From the NCBI GenBank assembly GCA_965261925.1, contig OZ253486.1, positions 1,116,001 through 1,180,000 of the forward strand: 64,000 nt of DNA, read 5' to 3'. Shown here in pieces: positions 15,733 through 23,958 of this stretch (the first letter of the stretch is position 1; each line of letters begins with the position of its first letter). The notes beneath the pieces were generated by a model, which saw only the letters and a program-made list of their open reading frames with translations, was not told where the DNA came from and did not search any database. This DNA is from Bin87 sp965261925 (GTDB lineage Bacteria > Chloroflexota > Dehalococcoidia > Lucifugimonadales > UBA3495). A program made the translations under genes and the position numbers.

Positions 15733-17070
15733 TTACAGCGTGGAGAGGTAGCGGGAGACCTCGTAGTCGGTGACCTCCGACCGGTATTCGTCCCACTCCA
15801 GCTTCTTGTTCTCGATCAGGCTGTTGAACACGTGGTCGCCGAGAGCCTCGTAGAGCAGTTCGCTGGTCTCGGCCAGGTTGATGGCCTCCCCCAGGCTGGA
15901 CGGCAGGGTGCGGATCCCCAGGGACTGCCGGCGCTGGGGCGACATCTCCTGCACGTTGCCCACCACGGGAGCCGGAACCTGGTACTGCTCCTCGATGCCC
16001 TTGAGCCCCGCGGCCAGCATGGCGCTGAACGCCAGGTAGGGGTTGCACGCCGGGTCGGGAGACCGGTACTCGATGCGGATGGACGCTTCCTCCCCGCGCT
16101 CGTAGCTGGGTACGCGAATCAGGTCGGAACGGTTCACGTGGGTCCACGAAACGTACACCGGCGCCTCGTAACCCGGGATGAGCCGCTTGTACGAGTTCAC
16201 CCACTGGTTGGTCACCAGGGTTATCTCCGGCGCGTGGGCGATCAGTCCCGCGATGAACTGCTTGCCCAGCATCGACAGGTACTGCTCGTCGTCCGCGTCG
16301 TAGAACCGGTTCGCCTCGCCGGCGAAGAGGGACTGGTGTAGATGCAGACCCGAGCCATTGACGCGCGAAATCGGTTTCGGCATGAACGTGGCGTACACGT
16401 TCTGCAGCTGTGCCAGCTCCTTGATCACCAGCTTGGCCGTCATCAGGTTGTCGGCCATGGTGAGGGCGTCGGTGTACTCCAGGTCAATCTCGTGCTGACT
16501 GGGCGCGCCTTCGTGGTGGGAGTACTTCACCGGTATGCCCATCTCCGCGAGGTTGAGCACCGTTTCCCGCCGCAGGTCGGAGGCGGGGTAGCTGGAAAGC
16601 TGGTCAAAGTACCCGTCGTGGTCCAGCAGTTCCGGCGTCGTCGCATTCTTCAGGTAGAAGAATTCCAGCTCGGCCCCGACGTTGTACGTGAACCCCATTT
16701 CCGACGCCCTGTCCAGGTTCCGCCTCAGAACCTGGCGCGGGTCGCCGGGGAAGGTCTGGCCCCGGGGCTGTCGGATGTCGCAGAACATCCGGGCCACGGC
16801 GTTCTGGCGCGGACGCCAGGGCAGCAGCGTGAAGGTGGCCGGATCGGGATAGGCCCGCATGTCGCTCTCGTGGTGCCGGGCAAATCCGTCAATGGCCGAG
16901 CCGTCGAACCCCACGCCCCGGTCCAGCGCGTCCTCCAGGTCGTCGGCGGTGATCGCGAAGCCCTTGAGCTTGCCCAGGATGTCGGTGAACCACAGGCGAA
17001 TGAACTTCACGTCGTGTTCCCGCGCGGTCCGCAGTACAAAGTCCCGTGCGGCGGTTGTGTCAGCTGTCAT
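15733..17070 (-). CDS. glnA: type I glutamine synthetase
   Basis: A 445-residue glutamine synthetase (ATP-dependent joining of ammonia to glutamate). Motifs seen are GVGFDGSAIDGFARHHESDM, the metal-binding NVGAELEFFYL, EGAPSQHEIDLEY, the ammonia/glutamate-site NGSGLHLHQSLF, the loop AHAPEITLVTNQWVNSYKRLIPGYEAPVYVSW, and RIEYRSPDPACNPYLAFSAML. The length and lack of an adenylylation-type NLYDLPPEE motif place it with the shorter, non-adenylylated GSI-alpha-like enzymes. It is sandwiched between the urea importer genes and ureA, so its evident job is to capture ammonia released from urea. A second housekeeping enzyme elsewhere is possible. Confidence 0.93.
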   Translation of the reverse strand: MTADTTAARDFVLRTAREHDVKFIRLWFTDILGKLKGFAITADDLEDALDRGVGFDGSAIDGFARHHESDMRAYPDPATFTLLPWRPRQNAVARMFCDIRQPRGQTFPGDPRQVLRRNLDRASEMGFTYNVGAELEFFYLKNATTPELLDHDGYFDQLSSYPASDLRRETVLNLAEMGIPVKYSHHEGAPSQHEIDLEYTDALTMADNLMTAKLVIKELAQLQNVYATFMPKPISRVNGSGLHLHQSLFAGEANRFYDADDEQYLSMLGKQFIAGLIAHAPEITLVTNQWVNSYKRLIPGYEAPVYVSWTHVNRSDLIRVPSYERGEEASIRIEYRSPDPACNPYLAFSAMLAAGLKGIEEQYQVPAPVVGNVQEMSPQRRQSLGIRTLPSSLGEAINLAETSELLYEALGDHVFNSLIENKKLEWDEYRSEVTDYEVSRYLSTL

Positions 17071-17104
17071 GGTTATTCCTCACCTTCGCGTTTTGCGCCG
17101 GGAC

Positions 17105-17842
17105 CTATACCGCCACGTACTCCCGGACCAGGTTCTGGTCCAGGTCACGGGCGGCGCCTTCCAGGACTATGACTCCCTTTTCCATCACGTAGCAATAATC
17201 GGCGATGCCCAGGGCGAAATCCAGGAACTGCTCCACCAGCAGGATGGTGGTCTCCTGCTGCTCCCGCAGGCGGTGCAGCAGCTCCTCGATCTCCTGGACT
17301 ATCGACGGTTGAATCCCTTCGGTGGGCTCGTCCAGCAGCAACAGGGATGGCTGACGGATCAGCGCCCGGGCCAGGGCCAGTTGCTGCTGCTGCCCGCCGC
17401 TGAGGGTGCCGGCCACCTTCTTCGGGTTGATTTTCAGGGCCGGAAACAGACCGTACATTTTGTCGGGGGCTTCGGCGCGCCCCTTCTTGCCCGGGAAAGC
17501 CTCCAGGCCCATCAGCAGGTTTTCGTGGACCGTCAGGTACGGGAAGATGTGCCGGCCCTGCGGCACGTAGCCGAACCCGGCCTTGGCCCGGCGGTGCGGC
17601 GCCCACCGGGTCAGGTCCGACTGCCCGAACCGGATCTGGCCGGCGCGCGGCGGCAGCAGGCCCATGATCGCCTTCAGCAGCGTGGTCTTCCCCACGCCGT
17701 TGCGTCCCATGAGGCACACCACCTGCCCTTCGGGCACATCCAGCGCCACGTCGTTCAGCACCAGGCTCTGCCCGTAGCCCACGGACAGGCCCTTGATGGT
17801 CAGGAACGGTTCGGTGTGACGAAACATCGGCTTGACTGTCAA
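17105..17842 (-). CDS. urtE: urea ABC transporter ATP-binding protein UrtE
   Basis: An ATPase of about 245 residues of the branched-chain amino acid/urea importer class (LivF-like). Walker A GRNGVGKTTLLKAI, the FGYVPQGRHIFPYLTVHENLLMGL segment, signature LSGGQQQQLALARAL and Walker B LLLLDEPTEGIQPSIVQEI are present. The start may be the TTG at 17842, which overlaps the urtD stop (TTGA), or the ATG at 17827; both keep coupling. Together with UrtD it forms the nucleotide-binding pair of the urea importer. Identification as UrtE rather than LivF rests on the neighbouring urease genes and UrtA. Confidence 0.93.
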   Translation of the reverse strand: MTVKPMFRHTEPFLTIKGLSVGYGQSLVLNDVALDVPEGQVVCLMGRNGVGKTTLLKAIMGLLPPRAGQIRFGQSDLTRWAPHRRAKAGFGYVPQGRHIFPYLTVHENLLMGLEAFPGKKGRAEAPDKMYGLFPALKINPKKVAGTLSGGQQQQLALARALIRQPSLLLLDEPTEGIQPSIVQEIEELLHRLREQQETTILLVEQFLDFALGIADYCYVMEKGVIVLEGAARDLDQNLVREYVAV

Positions 17843-18723
17843 TCCGCGGCCACCGGCGCGGCGTGCTCCGCCTCGCGCCGCCCGTTGAGTCTGCCCGCCT
17901 GTGGTCGCTGCGCCCGGTTGTTGCCCAGGTACGCCCGAATCACCTCCGGGTCCTGCTGCACGTCTTCCATCGTGCCCTCGCTGAGCACCTTTCCCAAGTG
18001 CAACACGGTAACCGTCTGGGCAAATTGCCGCACGAAGTCCATGTCGTGTTCCACCACCAGCACCGACCGCTCGCCGCCGATGGACTGCAACAATTCGCCG
18101 GTGCGGTCCCGCTCGCGCCGCGTCATCCCGGCCACCGGCTCATCCAGCAGCAGCAGCTTGGGCTCCTGCACCAGCAGCATTCCGATCTCCAGCCATTGCT
18201 TTTCGCCGTGGGACAACCCGCCGGCGATGTCCCGCGCCCGGTGTTGCAGCCCGACCATCTCCAGCGTGTCCATGATCCGGTCGCTTTCGCCACCCCGCAG
18301 CTTACGCAGCAGCCCGGTGATCTTGCTGCGGAAGCCCAGGGTGACCTCCAGGTTCTGGTACACCGTCAGGCTCGCGAATATCGACGGGGTCTGGAACTTG
18401 CGGCCCACGCCCAGCCGGACCAGTTGGTACTCCTGCCGCCGGCTCAGGTCGATGCCACCGTCAAATATCATACGCCCCCCGGTGGGCTTGGACTTGCCCG
18501 TGATCACGTCGATCAGCGTCGTCTTGCCGGCGCCGTTCGGCCCGATGAGGAAGCGCATCTCCCCGTACCCGATGGCAAAGTCGAGTTCGTTCAGCACGGT
18601 GAAGCCGTCGAAGCTCACCGTCAGGCCCTCCACCGACAGGATCGGCTTGCTCGTATCCGGCGTCGGGCGCGCGCCGTTGGCGTTCGGAATGGCGGCGGCG
18701 CCGCGCGGTCGGTTGCGGATCAT
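17839..18723 (-). CDS. urtD: urea ABC transporter ATP-binding protein UrtD
   Basis: A 294-residue ATPase (LivG-like) of the urea importer. It has Walker A GPNGAGKTTLIDVITGK, the Q-loop region RKFQTPSIFASLTVYQNLEV, signature LSHGEKQWLEIGMLL (a UrtD-type variant of LSGGQ) and Walker B LLLLDEPVAGMTRRERD with H-loop VVEHDMDFV. The ATG at 18723 overlaps the urtC stop as ATGA and is preferred over a longer open frame beginning at 18882. A 30-residue Arg/Pro-rich N-terminal extension precedes the ATPase domain, and the Ala/Arg-rich C-terminal tail is also longer than usual. Confidence 0.93.
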   Translation of the reverse strand: MIRNRPRGAAAIPNANGARPTPDTSKPILSVEGLTVSFDGFTVLNELDFAIGYGEMRFLIGPNGAGKTTLIDVITGKSKPTGGRMIFDGGIDLSRRQEYQLVRLGVGRKFQTPSIFASLTVYQNLEVTLGFRSKITGLLRKLRGGESDRIMDTLEMVGLQHRARDIAGGLSHGEKQWLEIGMLLVQEPKLLLLDEPVAGMTRRERDRTGELLQSIGGERSVLVVEHDMDFVRQFAQTVTVLHLGKVLSEGTMEDVQQDPEVIRAYLGNNRAQRPQAGRLNGRREAEHAAPVAAD

Positions 18724-19862
18724 CGCCTCGCTCCGGGAATGCGTTCGCGTATCATGCTCTTGACCTGCTCCCTTGACAGCCACCACGGCCTCCTCCAGCC
18801 CTCGCCGCGCAGCAGCCCCATGATGCCCGAGGGGAACAGCAGCACCGCTCCAATGAACAGCAGGCCCAGGAAATACTGCCACACGGCCGGGAACGACTCG
18901 CTCAGGCCGCTCTTGGCCCCGTTCACAACCAGAGCGCCGATGACTGCTCCAAGGAGCGCTCCCCGCCCGCCCACGGCCACCCAGATGGCAATCTCAATGG
19001 ACGGCACGATGCCCATCATGGTCGGCGAGATGATCCCAACCTGCGGCGTGAACAGCGCCCCGGCCACGCCCGCGATGCCGGCCGAAAGCGAAAACACCAG
19101 CGTCTTCAGCACCGCCGGGTCGTAGCCGGAAAACCGCACCCGGTTCTCGTCGTCGCGCATGGCCACCAGCAGCCGGCCGAGGCGCGACGCGATCAGCCAC
19201 CAGCACAGCAGGTAGGCCGCGGTCAGGGCAACCACGCTCGCGTAGTACAGGATCAACTGCATCGACGGCGCGTGCAGCGAGTAGCCGAAAATGGTCGTGT
19301 AGTTCGTGATGCCGTTGGTGCCCCCGGTGTATCCCTGTTGCCCGATGAACAGGATGCTGATGATCAGCGCCAGGGCCTGCGTGATCAGCGCGAAGTAAAC
19401 GCCGGTGATGCGGCTGCGGAACACCAGGTAACCCAACCCTCCCGCCACCACTGCCGGCACGATGAAGGTCATCGGAATGGCAAACCAGGCGTACTTGAAC
19501 GGCGCCCAGAAGATGGGCAGCTCCGTCAGGCCGCTCCAGAACATGAAGTCAGGCAGCTTTTCGCCGGCCGATTCCAGCTTCAGGTACATTGCCATAGCGT
19601 ACCCGCCCAGCCCGAAGAACACGCCGTGTCCCAGGCTGAGCATCCCGGCATAACCCCAGATCAGGTTCAGGGACAACGCCAGCATGGCAAAGGTCAGGAA
19701 TTTGCCCAGCAGCGCGATCCGGAACTCTGACAGCACCGCCGGGGCGACCAACAGGACCGCCAGCATGACTGCCGGGGCCAGCCATGAACCAATGCGGTCG
19801 TGCATCCGCACCGGCGCCGAGGCGTTGCGCACCACCGTCATGATCGATGACATCGTCGTCAT
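18720..19862 (-). CDS. urtC: urea ABC transporter permease UrtC
   Basis: A 380-residue LivM-type inner-membrane permease of the urea importer. Around ten hydrophobic segments are visible, beginning WLAPAVMLAVLLVAPAVL. The conserved block LSLNLIWGYAGMLSLGHGVFFGLGGYAMAMYLK is diagnostic, as are QGYTGGTNGITNY and the cytoplasmic loop FSAGIAGVAGALFTPQVGIISPTMMGI preceding WVAVGGRGALLGAVIGALVVN. It starts 6 bp after urtB and overlaps urtD by 4 bp. Confidence 0.94.
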   Translation of the reverse strand: MTTMSSIMTVVRNASAPVRMHDRIGSWLAPAVMLAVLLVAPAVLSEFRIALLGKFLTFAMLALSLNLIWGYAGMLSLGHGVFFGLGGYAMAMYLKLESAGEKLPDFMFWSGLTELPIFWAPFKYAWFAIPMTFIVPAVVAGGLGYLVFRSRITGVYFALITQALALIISILFIGQQGYTGGTNGITNYTTIFGYSLHAPSMQLILYYASVVALTAAYLLCWWLIASRLGRLLVAMRDDENRVRFSGYDPAVLKTLVFSLSAGIAGVAGALFTPQVGIISPTMMGIVPSIEIAIWVAVGGRGALLGAVIGALVVNGAKSGLSESFPAVWQYFLGLLFIGAVLLFPSGIMGLLRGEGWRRPWWLSREQVKSMIRERIPGARR

Positions 19863-19868
19863 GGCGGG

Positions 19869-20765
19869 CTACCGTCCCCTTACCCGCATCAGGCCGGACG
19901 GACGCCACTGCAGGAACAGGATCACCATCGCAAACACCAGCACCTTGCCCACCACGGCGGTGGTACCGAACTCCAGCATGGTGTTCAGCATCCCGATTAT
20001 CAACGCCGCCAGGATGGTGCCGGGGACCTGACCCAGTCCGCCCAGGATGACGACGATAAACGCGTCCACCACGTAGAACGTGCCCAGCGACGGGCCGATG
20101 GGGCCAATCAGCGTCAGCGCGCACCCCGCGATGCCAGCCAGGCCCGAACCCAGCGCGAAGGTGAAGCTGTCCACCCGGCGGGTGGATACCCCCAGGCTGG
20201 CCGCCATGTCCCGGTTCTGCATCACGCCGCGCATCCGGCGCCCTTCGCTGGAACGGTACATGTACCAGTAGAGACCGCCAATGCACGCGATGACCAGCCC
20301 GAGGATGAAGACGCGCTTCACGGGGAACACGAGGTCTCCGGTGACCGTGAGCGCGCTGCCCAGCCACGGCGGGGCTACCACCTGAACGTTGGGCGCGCCG
20401 AAAATCGTTCGCGCCAGCTGCTGCAGGAACAGGCCGACACCCCACGTCGCCAGCAGCGTGTCCAGGGGGCGGCGGTAAAGGAAACGGATCAGCGCGTTCT
20501 CCACCACGTACCCCGCCGCTCCCGAAACCACGAAGGAAACGGGAATGGCGATCAGGAACGTGATCCCAGATTGCGTATCACCGGTGAAGCTGAGAGCCGC
20601 CTGCTGCAACGCGTACGTGGTGTACGCCCCGATCATGATGAACTCGCCGTGCGCCAGGTTGATGACGTTCATCAACCCGAAGGACAGCGCCAGTCCCAGC
20701 GCGATCAGCAGCAGGATTGAGCTCAGGCTGAGCCCGTTGAACAGTTGTAGAGCCCAAACTTCCAT
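19869..20765 (-). CDS. urtB: urea ABC transporter permease UrtB
   Basis: A 298-residue LivH-type permease, the partner of UrtC in the membrane. Features are FNGLSLSSILLLIALGLALSFGLMNVINLAHGEFIMIGAYTTY near the N-terminus, the AAGYVVENALIRFLYRRPLDTLLATWGVGLFLQQLARTIFG block, and FYVVDAFIVVILGGLGQVPGTILAALIIGMLNTMLEF, the conserved region near the ATPase contact loop. Eight or so membrane spans are visible. The gap of 134 bp to urtA may hold a partial terminator or processing site that raises UrtA expression, as is common in such operons, but no clear hairpin was found. Confidence 0.94.
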   Translation of the reverse strand: MEVWALQLFNGLSLSSILLLIALGLALSFGLMNVINLAHGEFIMIGAYTTYALQQAALSFTGDTQSGITFLIAIPVSFVVSGAAGYVVENALIRFLYRRPLDTLLATWGVGLFLQQLARTIFGAPNVQVVAPPWLGSALTVTGDLVFPVKRVFILGLVIACIGGLYWYMYRSSEGRRMRGVMQNRDMAASLGVSTRRVDSFTFALGSGLAGIAGCALTLIGPIGPSLGTFYVVDAFIVVILGGLGQVPGTILAALIIGMLNTMLEFGTTAVVGKVLVFAMVILFLQWRPSGLMRVRGR

Positions 20766-20899
20766 TTTGTGGCCGTCAAGGAGTTTGAGTTGAAGGGGGC
20801 GCGGACGGCATCCTGATCGTGCGGCCAGGACGCCATCCGCAATCGATATTTAGTGCTTTGGATTAAGCGACACGGGGAAAATCATCTCCGTCGTCGGAC

Positions 20900-22207
20900 T
20901 TACTGGGCCAGGTCCCGGAGACCGGCGGCCCATTCGTAGGTGTCCAGGTAGGGGTCGGGCGCAACCGGCGAGCCGGAGTTCCAGATCTCGTCGATCTGTC
21001 CGTCGTCGCGCACCGTGCCGATGCGGACCGTCTTGGACACATGCTGGTTATCGTTGTGAATGGTCACCATCCCGCCGGGAGCGGCAAACTGGATGCCCTT
21101 GGCGGCTTCCTTGACCGCGGCCACCTCGGTGGTGCCCGCCTTTTCCACCGCGGCTTTCCACAGGTACACGCCGAAGTAGCCCGCCTCGATGGGGTCGTCG
21201 GTGACGCGGCTCTCGCCGTACTTGGTCTTGAACGCCGCCACGAATTTCTCGTTTTCGGGGGTCTGCGTGGTCTGGAAGTAGTTCCATGCCACCAGGTGCC
21301 CGGCTATGTTATCGGCGCCGATGCCGGTGATCTCTTCCTCGGCCACGCTCACCGAAACCGTCGGCAGATCCTCGGCTGTGATGCCGGCGTCCTTGAGCTG
21401 CTTGAAGAAAGCAACGTTGGAGTCGCCGTTCAGCGTGTTGAACACCACGTCGGGCTCGGCAGCCTTGATCTTCGTGATCACGGTGCTGTACTCGGTGTGC
21501 CCCAGCGGGGTGTATTCCTCACCCACGGCCTCAATGCCGGCCGCGGCCAGCTGCTTGTTGATGATCAGGTTGGACGTGCGCGGGAACACGTAGTCCGAAC
21601 CCAGCAGGTAGAACTTCGTCTTGCCTTCGCTCAGCAGGTACTCGATGGCCGGCACAATCTGCTGGTTGGTCGTCGCTCCCGTGTAGAAGATGTTGGGAGA
21701 GGTCTCCAACCCTTCGTACTGGACCGGGTAGAACAGCAGCCCGTTGTTGGCCTCGAAGACCGGCAGCATCGCCTTGCGGCTGGCGCTGGTCCAACCTCCG
21801 AACACCACGTCTACTTCGTCTTCCTGGAGCAGCTTGCGCGCCTTTTCAGCAAACGTCGGCCAGTCGGAAGCGCCGTCTTCGATGACGACTTCGATCTGCT
21901 TGCCCATGACCCCGCCGGAGGCGTTGATCTCCTCAATCGCCAGCAACTCGGCGTCGTGCACCGCGGTCTCGCTGATCGACATCGTGCCGGACAGGGAGTG
22001 CAGGATGCCCACCTTGATCGTGTCGGACTCGGCAGCGGCGGGCGCGCTTGCCGGTGCTGAGGATCCACTGGCAGCCGGCGCGGCGGCCGGAGCCGGGGTC
22101 GGCTCGGATCCACACGCGGCCAGCGCCAGGGACATGAGAACGGCGGCCGCCCCAATAAGCGCGAACCGCATCAATACAGGCAGTTTGGCTAAACCGGTTA
22201 CAGACAT
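20900..22207 (-). CDS. urtA: urea ABC transporter substrate-binding protein UrtA
   Basis: A 435-residue binding protein that captures urea and presents it to UrtBC. The N-terminus is a lipoprotein signal (FALIGAAAVLMSLALAACGS) with lipobox LAAC, followed by a Pro/Ala-rich linker (EPTPAPAAAP). The mature domain starts DTIKVGILHSLSGTMSISETAVHDAELLAIEEINASGGVMGK, diagnostic for the UrtA/AmiC branch of type I binding proteins, and includes YPVQYEGLETSPNIFYTGATTNQQIVPAIEYLL and the later VSVAEEEITGIGADNIAGHLVAWNYFQT. A gaggaggaa ribosome site precedes the ATG. It is the first gene of the urt-gln-ure cluster; the promoter should lie in 22208-22460. Confidence 0.95.
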   Translation of the reverse strand: MSVTGLAKLPVLMRFALIGAAAVLMSLALAACGSEPTPAPAAAPAASGSSAPASAPAAAESDTIKVGILHSLSGTMSISETAVHDAELLAIEEINASGGVMGKQIEVVIEDGASDWPTFAEKARKLLQEDEVDVVFGGWTSASRKAMLPVFEANNGLLFYPVQYEGLETSPNIFYTGATTNQQIVPAIEYLLSEGKTKFYLLGSDYVFPRTSNLIINKQLAAAGIEAVGEEYTPLGHTEYSTVITKIKAAEPDVVFNTLNGDSNVAFFKQLKDAGITAEDLPTVSVSVAEEEITGIGADNIAGHLVAWNYFQTTQTPENEKFVAAFKTKYGESRVTDDPIEAGYFGVYLWKAAVEKAGTTEVAAVKEAAKGIQFAAPGGMVTIHNDNQHVSKTVRIGTVRDDGQIDEIWNSGSPVAPDPYLDTYEWAAGLRDLAQ

Positions 22208-22462
22208 CGTGGGTGTTTCCTCCTCTGGGGTGAATTCGCCAGCGGCAGGTCGCCGCCAACTGTGGGAAAACGACTTGGTCGGGCGCGGGGCCCCGGTGTC
22301 GCTGCCAGATACGCTAGTCCCACGGTGTTGCCGGCAAATTGCAAGTTTATGACTACACCGTTGCGTCGGTGTAAACGTCGAGTAACGGCCTTCGGCGGTG
22401 AGAAATGGGACCCTGGGGCGGGCTATTCTGTTTGCAATCCAAATAATGTCGACGGATCAGCA

Positions 22463-22491
22463 TTGACATGCGTGATTGAGAATTCCAAAAT
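22463..22491 (+). promoter_or_regulatory. candidate promoter for MFS gene
   Basis: TTGACA at 22463-22468, 17-bp spacer, then CAAAAT at 22486-22491 (four of six matches to a -10 box). If used, transcription would begin near 22498, inside the longest open frame of the transporter, which argues for one of its downstream start codons. Confidence 0.35.
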
Positions 22492-23807
22492 ACCCGCCAA
22501 ATCAGCCTGTCGTGCCGAGTCTCATCACCAGGCTTGACACCCGTGGAGGAGCGATTTTCCGGAGAGCAGCACTGCCCCGCTTGCATACGCTGGACACCTG
22601 GCTGACCTACCGCAACTTCCGGCTGCTGTGGTGCGGCAACTTCTTTGCCAACAACGCCCAGTGGATCCAACTGTTGAGCGTGGGATGGCTGGTCCGGGAT
22701 TTATCCGAAGGTTCCACGGTCGCCGGTCTGCTGGTGGTCACCGTGGGCGGTATCAACACCCTGCCCGGTCTGGTGGTCGGACCCTGGGGCGGCGTGCTCA
22801 GCGACCGGTTCGACCGCCGCCGGCTGGTCATCACGTTGCAGCTGATTATGGCTGCGCTGGCCCTGTGTTTCGCCCTGCTGGTGTTATCCGGCCGCGTGGA
22901 GGTCTGGCACGCCTACCTCTACGTGATCCTAGCCGGCGCCTGCCGTTCCATGACCCAGCCCATGCGCCAATCCCTCATCGCCGGCACCGTGCCGCGCGAG
23001 ATGCTGGGCAACGCCATGGCCACCAACGTCCTGACCATCACCGGCACCCGCATCGTTGGACCTTTCGTCGGCGGCATCCTGATCTTCACCCTCGGGTACT
23101 TCTGGAACTTCGTCATCGAGGCCGCGCTGTACCTGGCCAACGTGGCGATTATCTTCCCGTTGCGCACCCCCTACCACCGCCCCGGCAACGCCCGCCAGCG
23201 CGGTTCGGCATTGGCCAACATGGTCGAGGGTTTGCGCTACATCTGGAGCGGCGAGCGCGCCTTCTTCCAGTTGATGATAGTTTCGGTGATCCCCAACATC
23301 ATCCTCCATCCCGCCTGGTTCCTGTTCCCGGTGTTCACCACCGAGGTGTTGCAGCGCGATGCCGACGTCGGCGGTTACCTGCTTTCAATCACCGGAGTTG
23401 GCGGCCTGCTCGCGGCGCTGTTCATCGCCTCCTTCGGCTTCGTCTTCCCCCGGGGCAGGATGGCGCTGGTGGCCGCGGTAGCCAGCTCCGTGATGCTGAT
23501 CCTGTTCGCCTTCTCCAAGTTGATGGTTCTGGCCTTCGTGTTCATCGCCGCCATGGCATTCAGCCAATCCTTCTTCCGCACCACTCGCGGCACCTTGATA
23601 CAGACGCTGGCCCCGGACAGCCTTCGGGGCCGCCTCACCAGCCTGCAGAGCATCGACCAGGGATTCCTCGTTGTCGCGAGTCTGGGCGTCGGCGTCCTCT
23701 CCGACCTCACCTCCCCGTCAACGGCCATGGCCATCATCGGGGTCCTGGGCCTCGCGTTGGCCCTGGTCTGCTACGCCACCCTCGGCCGCGTCCGCCGGTT
23801 GTCCTGA
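22476..23807 (+). CDS. MFS transporter, EntS/DUF894 type
   Basis: A major facilitator superfamily protein of up to 443 residues with about 12 membrane spans, in the group of drug/siderophore exporters related to EntS. Recognisable parts: TYRNFRLLWCGNFFANNAQWIQLLSVGWLVRDLS (TM1), the loop motif GGVLSDRFDRRRLVITLQ between TM2 and TM3, YRPGNARQRGSALANMVEGLRYIW-type central loop before the second half, and FRTTRGTLIQTLAPDSLRGRLTSLQ near TM10. Start is uncertain: the coordinate given is a TTG at the longest frame; GTG 22512 or TTG 22581 fit the domain and the candidate promoter better. Substrate unknown. It is divergent from the urea operon and not obviously linked to it. Confidence 0.85.
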   Translation: MRIPKYPPNQPVVPSLITRLDTRGGAIFRRAALPRLHTLDTWLTYRNFRLLWCGNFFANNAQWIQLLSVGWLVRDLSEGSTVAGLLVVTVGGINTLPGLVVGPWGGVLSDRFDRRRLVITLQLIMAALALCFALLVLSGRVEVWHAYLYVILAGACRSMTQPMRQSLIAGTVPREMLGNAMATNVLTITGTRIVGPFVGGILIFTLGYFWNFVIEAALYLANVAIIFPLRTPYHRPGNARQRGSALANMVEGLRYIWSGERAFFQLMIVSVIPNIILHPAWFLFPVFTTEVLQRDADVGGYLLSITGVGGLLAALFIASFGFVFPRGRMALVAAVASSVMLILFAFSKLMVLAFVFIAAMAFSQSFFRTTRGTLIQTLAPDSLRGRLTSLQSIDQGFLVVASLGVGVLSDLTSPSTAMAIIGVLGLALALVCYATLGRVRRLS

Positions 23808-23958
23808 CCGGACACGGAAGTCGGGCTGGTTCGCCGGAACCGGCAACGCTACATGGTTCGCAAAGCCGCCGGTTGGCATTCCCCTTCGCGAACCGCTTTT
23901 GTCGGCCCCGATCCGACCAGGTAGGCTGATCCGCGAAAACGCTCCCCAGCCGCCGCGT

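Noticed and set aside
16859..18763. 634-residue plus-strand frame
   Set aside because: It is antisense to glnA and urtDE; composition is Ser/Arg/Pro-rich without any domain.
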